A stretch of 64,000 nt of DNA from JBCCGG01 sp039029395. Its GTDB lineage: Bacteria > Pseudomonadota > Alphaproteobacteria > Kiloniellales > JAKSDN01. Location of the stretch: NCBI GenBank assembly GCA_039029395.1, contig JBCCGG010000023.1:27200-91199 (forward strand). The letters are read 5' to 3'. The notes under the pieces were generated by a model. That model saw only the letters and a list, made by a program, of their open reading frames with translations, did no database searches and was not told the origin of the DNA. The translations under genes and the position numbers were made by a program. Positions 16,814-24,350 of the stretch are shown here, piece after piece (the first letter of the stretch is position 1; every line of letters starts with the position of its first letter).

Positions 16814-18139
16814 CTAGTCGTCCCGGCGCGCCGTCTCGCGCGCCTCGGAAACCGCGGCGGCGTGGCCGTCGAAGCCCTCGTAGAGCGCCAGGGTGCGGGC
16901 GTGCTTGGCGAGCTCGGGATAGCCGGCCGAGGTGACGTAGCCGATGCTTGAGCGCTTCATGTAGTCGAACACCGAGAGAGGCGAGGCGGTCTTGGCCGCG
17001 CCCGAGGTCGGTAGCACCGCGTTGGGACCGAGCACGAAGTTGGCGATCGTGCCGGGCGTGTGCTCGCCCAGGAGGATCTCGCCGGCATGTTCGATCCGCT
17101 CCATCAGCGTGAAGGGCTCGGCCGCCAGGATTTGCAGATGCTCGGGCGCGTAGTCGTTGACGAAGGCGAGCGCCGCCGCCATGTCCGGCGCCAGCACGAT
17201 GCCGCCGCGCGGTCCGCCCAGCACGGCCGAGGAATAGCCGACCCGCTCCTCGCTCATCTGGGCCCAGTAGTCGGGAATGTAGCGCCGGGCGGCTGCGGCG
17301 AGCTCGGGGCAGTCGGTCACCAGATAGGCCGAGGAATCGGCACCATGCTCGGACTCGATGATCACGTCGAGTGCCGCTAGGCGCGGGTTGGACCCGCGTT
17401 CGGCCAATACGATGGATTCGCTCGGGCCGGCCGGCGTGCCCGGGTCGATCAGCTCCGCCAGCAGGCGCTTGGCGGCCATGAAGTAGGGGCTGCCCGGACC
17501 GACGATCTTGTGGCAGCGGGGTACGCTGTCGGTGCCGTGGGCGACTGCAGCGACCGCCTGAGCGCCGCCGCATTTGTAGACATCCCGAACGCCGGCGATC
17601 CGCGCCGCGACCAAGCTCGCTGCGTCGACCGTGCCGTCGGGCCCGGGCGGGGTCAGCACGACGACCCGGGGCACCCCGGCGACCACTGCCGGCACGGTCG
17701 TCATCATAAGGACGCTCGGGAAGGAGCCCTTGCCGCGCGGCACGTAGCAGGCAACCGACGGGATCGCCGTGAAGCGGTCGCCGGCAAAGGCGCCGGGGCG
17801 CACCTCGTTGAGCCACATGGGCTCCGGCATCTGCTCCTCGTGGAAGCGCCGGATGTTCTCGATGCCGTATTCGATCGCCGAGCGCACTTCGGCGCCGACC
17901 TGGTCGAAGGCGGCGTCGAACTCCGCCTCGCTCGCCTTGATCTCGGTGATCTCGGCCTGGTCGAAGCGCTTGGCAAAGCGGATCAGGGCCTGGTCGCCCT
18001 CGGCCTCGACCGCCGCGATGACAGGCTCGACCTGGGCCATGAAGCCGCCCAGATCGTCCTCGGTACGCACCATCAACGCCTGGCGCGCCGCCGCGTCCAA
18101 ATCCTCAAGTCGGTAGAAACTGACCTCCGCCGCCATCAC
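16814..18139 (-). CDS. Histidinol dehydrogenase-like NAD-dependent dehydrogenase
   Basis: A 441-residue HisD-fold protein. The catalytic pair is kept in NDYAPEHL, as are GPSES and the C-terminal His in FDGHAAAV. Relative to E. coli HisD, the zinc Gln before the SEHGADSS block is Glu. The zinc Asp of GDY is Asn (IANF), and the His of the NHVLPT loop is Ala (GPNAVLPT). These changes are typical of HisD paralogues that oxidise other polyols, such as sulfopropanediol dehydrogenase HpsN. No other his gene is nearby. A catabolic alcohol dehydrogenase is therefore more likely than histidine biosynthesis. It is divergent from pnuC. Confidence 0.82.
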   Translation of the reverse strand: MMAAEVSFYRLEDLDAAARQALMVRTEDDLGGFMAQVEPVIAAVEAEGDQALIRFAKRFDQAEITEIKASEAEFDAAFDQVGAEVRSAIEYGIENIRRFHEEQMPEPMWLNEVRPGAFAGDRFTAIPSVACYVPRGKGSFPSVLMMTTVPAVVAGVPRVVVLTPPGPDGTVDAASLVAARIAGVRDVYKCGGAQAVAAVAHGTDSVPRCHKIVGPGSPYFMAAKRLLAELIDPGTPAGPSESIVLAERGSNPRLAALDVIIESEHGADSSAYLVTDCPELAAAARRYIPDYWAQMSEERVGYSSAVLGGPRGGIVLAPDMAAALAFVNDYAPEHLQILAAEPFTLMERIEHAGEILLGEHTPGTIANFVLGPNAVLPTSGAAKTASPLSVFDYMKRSSIGYVTSAGYPELAKHARTLALYEGFDGHAAAVSEARETARRDD

Positions 18140-18278
18140 ACCTTCTCCCGCCGGTCCCGTGCCTCAAGGTTTCAAAGGACGATCGGCCGGGTAAGTCAAG
18201 CTTTCCAACCGAACGCGAGCTTGCCAGCTGGCGATGGGGCGGTGTTTCATGGCCTCGTTCGCCGCCCGAGAGGAGCCG

Positions 18279-18878
18279 ATGTCCGCGATCGAAATCGTCG
18301 CCACCCTGTTAGGGCTGACCAATGTCACCTTGATCGTCCGGCGCAACATCTGGAACTTTCCTTTCGGCCTGGCGATGGTCGCGCTCTATGCCAAGATCTT
18401 CTACGATCACAAGCTCTATTCCGACGCCCTGCTGCAGATCTTTTTCTTCGCCATCCAGCTGTACGGCTGGTGGTACTGGCTCAAGGGCCGCGCCGACAAC
18501 GGGCTGATTCGCGTCGAGCTGCTGGACCAGGCCTGGCGCCTCGCGGCGCTCGCTGCAATCGCCATCGGCTCGGCCTTGCTCGGCTGGGTCATGGCGAGCC
18601 ACAGCGACGCCGCCGTGCCTTACTGGGATGCGACCACCACGGTCATGAGCGTGGTGGCGACGCTGCTCATGTGCCGGCGCAAGATCGAGAACTGGGTGCT
18701 TTGGATCGCGGTCGACGTGCTTGCGATCGGGATCTACAGCTACAAAGAGCTCTATCTGACCGCCGGGCTCTACGCCGTGTTCCTTGGCCTAGCCACCTGG
18801 GGCCTGGTGTCCTGGAAAAAGGCCTACCGCGACGGCACTGGTGCGCCTGCTGCGACGAGGGTCCCGGAGGGGCAATGA
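18279..18878 (+). CDS. pnuC: Nicotinamide riboside transporter PnuC
   Basis: A 199-residue multi-span membrane protein of the PnuC family. It shows the motifs NIWNFPFGLAMVALYAKIFYDHKLYSD and QLYGWWYWLKG, plus WVLWIAVDVLAIGIYSYKELYLTA near the end; these hydrophobic helices carry the Trp and Asn residues that line the vitamin path. The ATG at 18279 follows AGAGGAG; the longer frame from 18234 adds a non-hydrophobic tail. It is translationally coupled (ATGA) to a nadR-like gene, the partner that phosphorylates imported nicotinamide riboside and traps it. That partner is damaged here, so uptake may be compromised. Confidence 0.88.
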   Translation: MSAIEIVATLLGLTNVTLIVRRNIWNFPFGLAMVALYAKIFYDHKLYSDALLQIFFFAIQLYGWWYWLKGRADNGLIRVELLDQAWRLAALAAIAIGSALLGWVMASHSDAAVPYWDATTTVMSVVATLLMCRRKIENWVLWIAVDVLAIGIYSYKELYLTAGLYAVFLGLATWGLVSWKKAYRDGTGAPAATRVPEGQ

Positions 18879-19644
18879 CCCGGGGCTTTCTGCTCGGCAA
18901 GGTCATGCCGCCCCACAGCGGACACGTCTATCTCTGCGACTTCGCCCGCGTCCTGGTCGATCAGCTGACCATCCTGGTCTGCTCACAGGAGCGCGACCCA
19001 ATTCCGGGTGCGCTGCGCCTGGCCTGGATGCAGGAGCTCTTCCCCAGCTGCCGAGTCTTGCACCTGGACGAGGAGGAGCCTCAGGAGCCATCGGAACACG
19101 CGGAGTTCTGGCCGATCTGGCAGCGGCTCGTCAGGCGCTTCCACCCGGAGCCGGTCGACGCCGTTTTTGCCTCTGAGCCCTATGGCGTGCGGCTCGCAAA
19201 GGACGTCGGCGCGCGCTTCGTCCCGGTCGATCTAGCGCGCTCGGTGGTCCCGGTTTCGGCGCGAGAGATCCGCCGCGACCCGCTCGGCCACTGGCGCTAT
19301 CTGCCGCCGCCGGTGCGACCCTACTACGTCAAGAAAGTTTGCCTGTTCGGACCGGAGAGCACGGGCAAGTCGACTCTGGCCAAGGCACTTGCCGCCCATT
19401 TCGAGACGGTCTTCGTGCCGGAATATGCGCGCGCCTACACCGATCGCTTCGGCACCGACTGCTCCCGGGAAGACCTCCTGCGAATCGCGGTCGGGCAAAG
19501 CGCGGCTGCCACTTCTTCGCGGCTTGCCGCGCCGAGCTGGAGGACCGCGGGCTGCGGTACAGAACCCTTTCCGGTGACCCTCAGTCGCGTGTGCGCACTG
19601 CCATAGACGCGGTCGAGCGCGCCTTTTTTGGTAAGGCGGCCTAA
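18875..19644 (+). pseudogene. nadR: nadR-like gene with internal deletion and frameshift
   Basis: NadR-type proteins fuse an NMN adenylyltransferase-like domain to a ribosylnicotinamide kinase. The N-terminus is intact (MTRGFLLGKVMPPHSGH). The kinase P-loop GPESTGKSTLAKAL and the VPEYARAYTDRFG segment are also present. After IAVGQ, near 19495, the frame continues for about 37 unrelated residues and stops at 19606. The expected NadR C-terminus (FFAACRAELEDRGLRYRTL...ERAFFGKAA) follows at once in another frame and ends at 19644. Roughly 60-80 residues that should lie between, including the Asp-rich kinase core, are missing. A deletion that also shifts the frame explains this; an assembly error is the alternative. 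It overlaps the pnuC stop by ATGA. Confidence 0.75.
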
Positions 19645-19680
19645 ACCGGCAACGCCGAGCCCTCGCTCAGCGCTGCCGGT
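19645..19680. terminator. Bidirectional hairpin between convergent nadR and AGCS genes
   Basis: ACCGGCA (19645-19651) pairs with TGCCGGT (19674-19680). Inside, CGC (53-55) pairs with GCG (70-72) and GAG (57-59) with CTC (66-68), giving a long, slightly imperfect stem between two convergent genes. There is no clear T tract on either side, so termination efficiency is uncertain. Confidence 0.5.
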
Positions 19681-19698
19681 GGTCACTTAGTCCAATGG

Positions 19699-21120
19699 CT
19701 ACTTCTCGTCCCAGGCGGTCCTGTCGATGTCCAGATCGGCGAACTTGTCCGGGTCGAACACCGGCTTTTCATTGCCCTCCTTGAGCTGAGCCCGGTAGTC
19801 GGTCAGCACGCGAAGAGCAACCGGGAACAGCATGATGATGGCCAAGAGGTTGACCAAGGCCAGGATGCCCATCATGGGATCGGAGAAGAAGAACACCGCC
19901 GTGGCGGCCGGGGCCGAGGAGCCCAGGAACACCAGGATGACGATCATAACGCGCAGGATATGGCGCGAGATCGGGCTCTCGGTGAAGACCGTGAGCGCGT
20001 TCTCACCCAAGTAGTAATTGTAGATGATCGAGCTGAAGGCGAACAGCAGAATCGCCGCGGTCAGGAAGTACTGGCTCCATTCCCCGAAGTGGGAAACCAG
20101 AGACTGCTGGGTTAGCACCACGCCGTCCACGTTCTCGGCGCCGGCCACGTAGACGTCGCCGAGCAAGATCATGAAAGCGGTGCAGGAGCAGATGATGATG
20201 GTGTCGATGAAGACCGACAGCGACTGCACGATGCCTTGGCTAACCGGGTGGCGCACGTAGGCGACCGCCGCCACGTTGGGCGCGCTGCCCAGGCCCGCCT
20301 CGTTGGAGAAAAGGCCGCGCCGCAAGCCTTGAGCCACCGCCGCGCCCATGCCGCCGCCGACCGCCTCTTCGATGCCGAAGGCGTTCTTGACGATCATGGC
20401 GAACACGGCCGGCACATCGCCGATGTTGATGATGATGACCAGGATCGCCAGGCCGATGTAACCGAGCGCCATGATCGGCACCACCACGTCGGCCACGTGA
20501 GCGATGCGCTTGATGCCGCCGTAGACCACGAAGGCGGTGACAATCGCCAGGCCGATGCCCGTCCACAGCCGGCCGATGCCCAAGCTGTCCTGCGCCGCGC
20601 CGGCGACGGTGTTGCCTTGAAAGGCATTGAATCCCAAAGCGAAAGCGGCGATCAGGCAGACCGCGTAAAGCATCGCCAGCCATTTAAACTGGCTGCCCAG
20701 GCCGTGCATGATGTACTGGGCCGGGCCGCCGCGATAGGTGCCGTTCTCGTCCGATCGCTTAAAGACCTGAGCAAGCGAACATTCGATTAAGCTGGTCGCC
20801 ATGCCGATCAAGGCGATCGCCCACATCCAGAACACAGCCCCCGGTCCGCCCAGGGTAATGGCCACCGCAACGCCGGCGATGTTACCGCCGCCGACCCGGC
20901 CGCCAACGCTGACCAAAAGCGCCTCGCGCGAGCTGACGTGCCCTTTGGCGCTGTCGCCGCCACCCTGGGTCAGCACCCGCCACATGCGCCCGAAGAATTG
21001 AAACTGAACGAATCCGGTTGCCAGAGTGAAGAAAGCACCGAGAACCACTAGGAAGGGTATCAGCGACCACCCCCAAGTACCGTCCCCGATGTATCCGAAA
21101 ATGTCTTCTAGGAATCCCAT
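19699..21120 (-). CDS. Sodium:alanine/glycine symporter (AGCS family)
   Basis: A 473-residue inner-membrane carrier of the alanine/glycine:cation symporter family with about eleven spans. Family blocks seen are GGRVGGGNIAGVAVAITLGGPGAVFWMW, the FSNEAGLGSAPNVAA motif and an early FFTLATGFVQF. ATG 21120 has a GGGAGAGG site; the frame continues to 21195 without one. It imports alanine, glycine or D-alanine with sodium. The gene stands alone, facing nadR, and is divergent from the HTH regulator at 21430 across about 310 bases. That gap has no recognisable glycine riboswitch. Confidence 0.9.
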   Translation of the reverse strand: MGFLEDIFGYIGDGTWGWSLIPFLVVLGAFFTLATGFVQFQFFGRMWRVLTQGGGDSAKGHVSSREALLVSVGGRVGGGNIAGVAVAITLGGPGAVFWMWAIALIGMATSLIECSLAQVFKRSDENGTYRGGPAQYIMHGLGSQFKWLAMLYAVCLIAAFALGFNAFQGNTVAGAAQDSLGIGRLWTGIGLAIVTAFVVYGGIKRIAHVADVVVPIMALGYIGLAILVIIINIGDVPAVFAMIVKNAFGIEEAVGGGMGAAVAQGLRRGLFSNEAGLGSAPNVAAVAYVRHPVSQGIVQSLSVFIDTIIICSCTAFMILLGDVYVAGAENVDGVVLTQQSLVSHFGEWSQYFLTAAILLFAFSSIIYNYYLGENALTVFTESPISRHILRVMIVILVFLGSSAPAATAVFFFSDPMMGILALVNLLAIIMLFPVALRVLTDYRAQLKEGNEKPVFDPDKFADLDIDRTAWDEK

Positions 21121-21369
21121 TTGGCCTCTCCCTGTTTTGGCTTGTTGCCCATAGAGTACATCAACGTTGCTAGGAGACGCGACCCTTGGTCGCACGATCT
21201 CTTCTCATAGGTGACGTTTTCTTGACGACCAACATCGACCGCTGCAACGAAACAGCGGCCTCCCGGATGCGATTGCTGTCAGATCCCCCCGAACCGTGGC
21301 CCCCGCAGGCCGCCATACGGCCTGCTTCACAGTGTCCCGGACTTGGTTGAAGGAGGCAATTTCGCTAAA

Positions 21370-21406
21370 TTGACGCACTTTGCGCTTTTTGATGCTATAA
21401 TAGCAT
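21370..21406 (+). promoter_or_regulatory. Promoter with -10 inside a perfect 15-base palindrome
   Basis: TATAAT at 21396-21401 is the best -10 hexamer seen in the window. It sits inside ATGCTATAATAGCAT (21392-21406), a perfect inverted repeat of seven bases on each side of a central A. A TTGACG at 21370-21375 could be the -35, although the 20-base spacer is long. It lies 23 bases before the HTH regulator start. An operator overlapping the -10 suggests autorepression by that regulator. The remaining 21121-21369 holds nothing else I can identify. Confidence 0.6.
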
Positions 21407-21429
21407 GAAAGAGCGGAAGGGGGTGGTCC

Positions 21430-22242
21430 GTGTCCGAAGGGGGTTTTCCGGAGAATCTCCGGTTTCTCTGCAGCTACAAGACCTCGATCTCGCAGGTCTG
21501 TCGGGACCTGGCGGTCAACCGCAGCCAGTTCAACCGCTATCTCTCCGGCGCAAGCGCGCCCCGTCCGGGACTAATGCGCAAGATTTGCGATTACTTCGGC
21601 ATCGAGCTGCACGAGGCGCACTTGCCGCCAGCCGACTTCGAGCGCCTCATCAACGTGCGCGGCATGCCGGAGGCGCGGCCCGGCCAATGGCTCGAGCCTC
21701 ACTTCGAGCGCGTCCTTCAGGCCAGCTCCGAGCGCGCGTTGGAGCTGCGCGGAACGTTCTTTGAGTATTACTTTTCCATGGCCATGCCCGGGTCGATCAT
21801 CCGCTCTCTGATCGCCCTAGAAGCGCGCCACGGGGCGGTGTTCTATCGCCGGCTCGAGCGGATCGGTCCATGGCACAAGTCAAACCGCCGGCATTGCCGC
21901 TTCCAGGGCATCGCCGTGATGCTTGGCGACCGGATCTTTCTGACCGACTACGACGCCGGGCTCGGCATGGAGCTTTCCCAGACAATCTTGTATCCGGACT
22001 ACGCCAGCCGGGTCAGCACACTCCTGGGCATTCGCCTGGGCATCGCTGCACACCAACAACGATGGCCTTGTTGCGCGCGGGTCTATCTGGAGCGGACGCC
22101 GGCCGGCAACAGCTGGCGCCAAAATCTGCGCCTCTGCGGCCTCTATCCGAGCGACAGCCCGGAGATTGAGGACTCGATCAAACAGGCGATCGACAACAGC
22201 CAGACCGGCCGCCACCAGTTTCTCGCCTACACTAGCCCTTAA
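21430..22242 (+). CDS. Cro/C1-type helix-turn-helix regulator with unknown C-terminal domain
   Basis: A 270-residue protein starting at GTG, with a purine-rich upstream segment. Residues about 8-60 form an XRE-type helix-turn-helix (TSISQVCRDLAVNRSQFNRYLSGASAPRPGLMRKICDYFGI). The remaining 200 residues are an Arg/Tyr/Trp-rich alpha/beta domain that I cannot assign. They contain FEYYFSMAMPGSIIRSL and a GDRIFLTDYDAGLGME block, and resemble a ligand-sensing domain rather than an enzyme. Its promoter carries a perfect palindrome over the -10, suggesting it represses itself. It may also act on the divergent AGCS gene (inference). The 3' end overlaps the convergent rtcB gene by 11 bases. Confidence 0.75.
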   Translation: MSEGGFPENLRFLCSYKTSISQVCRDLAVNRSQFNRYLSGASAPRPGLMRKICDYFGIELHEAHLPPADFERLINVRGMPEARPGQWLEPHFERVLQASSERALELRGTFFEYYFSMAMPGSIIRSLIALEARHGAVFYRRLERIGPWHKSNRRHCRFQGIAVMLGDRIFLTDYDAGLGMELSQTILYPDYASRVSTLLGIRLGIAAHQQRWPCCARVYLERTPAGNSWRQNLRLCGLYPSDSPEIEDSIKQAIDNSQTGRHQFLAYTSP

Positions 22243-23446
22243 CGCAGACCACCTGGCGCAAGGTATGCACGATCTCGACCAGGTCGGCCTGCGCCGCCAT
22301 GACTGCGTCGATCGGCTTGTAGGCGGCCGGCGACTCGTCGATCACGCCATCGTCCTTGCGGCATTCCACGCCTTCGGTCGCGGCGATGTGGTCTTGCAAG
22401 CTGATCCGCCGCTTGGCCTCGCCTCGGGACATCACCCGCCCGGCACCGTGGGAGCAGCTGTGGAAGCTCTCGGGGTTGCCCTTGCCTCGGACGATGAAGG
22501 ATTTCGCGCCCATGGAGCCGGGAATGATGCCGAGCTCGCCTGCACCTGCCCGCACCGCCCCCTTGCGCGTGACCCAGACCTCGGCGCCGAAATGCTCCTC
22601 CCGGGCGACGTAGTTGTGGTGACAGTTGACCGCAAGCTCGCCCAGGGCGAAGTCGGTGAACGCCTGGGCGAGGATGTCCAGGATCCGCGCCATCATCACC
22701 TCCCGGTTAGCACGGGCATAGTCCTGAGCCCAAACGACCGCTTCGACGTAGTCGTCGAAAAGGGACGCGCCCTCGGCCAAATAGGCCAGATCCTTGTCCG
22801 GCAGATGGATGAACATGCGCTCCATCTCTTGGCGCGCCTGGGAGATGAAGTAAGTGCCAATCCGGTTGCCGACGCCGCGCGAGCCCGAGTGCAGCATGAC
22901 CCAGACCCGGTCGGCCTGGTCCAGGCAGAGCTCGATGAAATGATTGCCACCGCCCAACGAGCCGATCTGCAGCGCCGCGGAGCGGCCCTTCCGGTCGGCG
23001 ATCTTCGGGTGCTTGGCCTCGATCGCCTCGTAGCCTGCCTTGAGACCGCGATACCAGGCCTTGTCGCTTTCCTTGGGCAGGGTGTCGGCGGCGAAAAAGG
23101 CACGGCCGACCGGAACCTTCTCTTCGATCGCGCTGCGCAGCCCGGCCAGGCTGTCGGGTAGCTGGTGGCTGGTCAGCGAGGTTTGCACCGCCATCATGCC
23201 GCACCCGATGTCGACCCCAACGGCCGCCGGAATGATCGCGCCCTTGGTCGGGATCACGCTGCCAACGGTCGCGCCCTTGCCGTAGTGGACATCGGGCATG
23301 GCCGCCAAGTGCTTGTGGATGAAGGGCAAGCCCGCCACGTTCTGGAGCTGGCGCATGGCGCTTTCGTCCACCGGCACGCCCCTAGTCCACATCTTGACCG
23401 GCGTGCCGTCCTTGGGCGCCAGCACCTCGTAGTTTCGGTCGCTCAT
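22232..23446 (-). CDS. rtcB: RNA-splicing ligase RtcB
   Basis: A 404-residue RtcB. It has the metal and guanylylation motifs VDIGCGMMAVQ (metal Asp and Cys), GGGNHFIEL, MLHSGSRGVGNRIG, NCHHNYVAREEHFG and the late SCSHGAGRVMSR with the nucleotide-linked His region. RtcB joins 2',3'-cyclic phosphate or 3'-phosphate RNA ends to 5'-hydroxyl ends using GTP and manganese, in RNA repair. No rtcA, rtcR or archease gene is nearby. It is instead the last gene of a minus-strand run of metabolic genes, with its ATG overlapping the stop of the hydrolase gene upstream by one base. Confidence 0.93.
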   Translation of the reverse strand: MSDRNYEVLAPKDGTPVKMWTRGVPVDESAMRQLQNVAGLPFIHKHLAAMPDVHYGKGATVGSVIPTKGAIIPAAVGVDIGCGMMAVQTSLTSHQLPDSLAGLRSAIEEKVPVGRAFFAADTLPKESDKAWYRGLKAGYEAIEAKHPKIADRKGRSAALQIGSLGGGNHFIELCLDQADRVWVMLHSGSRGVGNRIGTYFISQARQEMERMFIHLPDKDLAYLAEGASLFDDYVEAVVWAQDYARANREVMMARILDILAQAFTDFALGELAVNCHHNYVAREEHFGAEVWVTRKGAVRAGAGELGIIPGSMGAKSFIVRGKGNPESFHSCSHGAGRVMSRGEAKRRISLQDHIAATEGVECRKDDGVIDESPAAYKPIDAVMAAQADLVEIVHTLRQVVCVKG

Positions 23447-24339
23447 TACAGGTATCGCTCGAGAAACGTCTTAACCCTCGAGGTTGTATCACCCGCGGCC
23501 GCGGAATCGTAGCGCAAAGTTCGGCCGGGACCGTCTTTGTCAAAGCCTTCAATATCGAAAAGGTGATGAACGCCGGGGTAGACCTGAAGCAGCAGCTCCC
23601 GGCCGCCTGCCGCCTTGGCCAAGTGGCGGCGGCAAAAGGTGGCCGGCGCCAGCTCGTCAGCTTCGCCGATCAGCACCAGGAGCGGCGCGTCGTAGGCGGC
23701 GATCTCTTGACAAGAAGGATAGAGCGCGATGCCGGCGGCAAAGCCCTCACTGTCCGGGGGGCGAAAGTCCGGCGCCAAGGCGTAGAGCGCGGCAGTGCCG
23801 CCCTGGGACATGCCCAGCACCGCGATCTTCTCTGGCTGCACGAAGGGTTGGGTTGCCAGGAACGCGCGTGCGCCGAGCGCGTCCAACATGCGGGGGTAGG
23901 CGTCCACGTGGCGTCGCTTGATACCGGTCTTGGTCTCGCCGGCATTGCCCGTGTTGTGGCCATAGAGGCCGCGCGGGCTCAAGGAATCCACGTCGAGCAC
24001 GACGTAGCCCCAATCGCGCAAGCGCTTAGCCCAGAGATCGTTCCATTCAAAAATGCCTGACGCACCGTGCAGCAGCACGACTCCTGGGAAGGGCCCTTCG
24101 CCTTCTGGCCTGAACAACCGGCCCAGCACCCTGGTCGGCTCGGGATCAGGCAGCTTTAGCCCCTTCTTCTCAGCGATCTTCTTCTTGAAGGCGCTGGGCG
24201 GCGGCGGCGTGGCGCCGGGGAAGAACACCATCTCGGGCAGGTAGCCCTGATACTCCTGCTCGATTCCTTGGGTCCGGTCCGGTGCCGGCGCTTGGGCGCT
24301 GAGCGCAAGCCCGATGACCAAAAGCAACAGCGGGCGCAT
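23446..24339 (-). CDS. Secreted dienelactone hydrolase-like alpha/beta hydrolase
   Basis: A 297-residue alpha/beta hydrolase with a cleavable signal (MRPLLLLVIGLALSAQA). The oxyanion strand VVLLHGASG, the nucleophile elbow GMSQGG (Ser, where true dienelactone hydrolase has Cys), the acid in LIGEADE and the catalytic His in GVHHLFD are in the expected order. An N-terminal insertion with a Pro run (GATPPPPSAFKKK) precedes the domain. ATG 24339 was chosen for the signal peptide and a GAGG site. The stop overlaps the rtcB start. It probably cleaves an ester or lactone in the periplasm; the substrate is unknown. Confidence 0.8.
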   Translation of the reverse strand: MRPLLLLVIGLALSAQAPAPDRTQGIEQEYQGYLPEMVFFPGATPPPPSAFKKKIAEKKGLKLPDPEPTRVLGRLFRPEGEGPFPGVVLLHGASGIFEWNDLWAKRLRDWGYVVLDVDSLSPRGLYGHNTGNAGETKTGIKRRHVDAYPRMLDALGARAFLATQPFVQPEKIAVLGMSQGGTAALYALAPDFRPPDSEGFAAGIALYPSCQEIAAYDAPLLVLIGEADELAPATFCRRHLAKAAGGRELLLQVYPGVHHLFDIEGFDKDGPGRTLRYDSAAAGDTTSRVKTFLERYL

Positions 24340-24350
24340 AGCTGCCGGCC

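Noticed and set aside
16814..18139. Annotating the HisD-like gene as hisD of histidine synthesis
   Set aside because: Three substitutions at zinc or substrate positions and the lack of other his genes make this unsafe.
18140..18278. Riboswitch upstream of pnuC
   Set aside because: I found no conserved core of a TPP or NAD+ riboswitch in the 139-base gap.
17510..18874. The upstream 455 codons of a long plus-strand frame that runs into nadR
   Set aside because: This part is antisense to the HisD-like gene and out of frame with pnuC. Only the segment from ATG 18875 has NadR similarity, so the long frame is an artefact.
21121..21369. Glycine riboswitch upstream of the AGCS symporter
   Set aside because: No tandem-aptamer signature was recognised on the minus strand.
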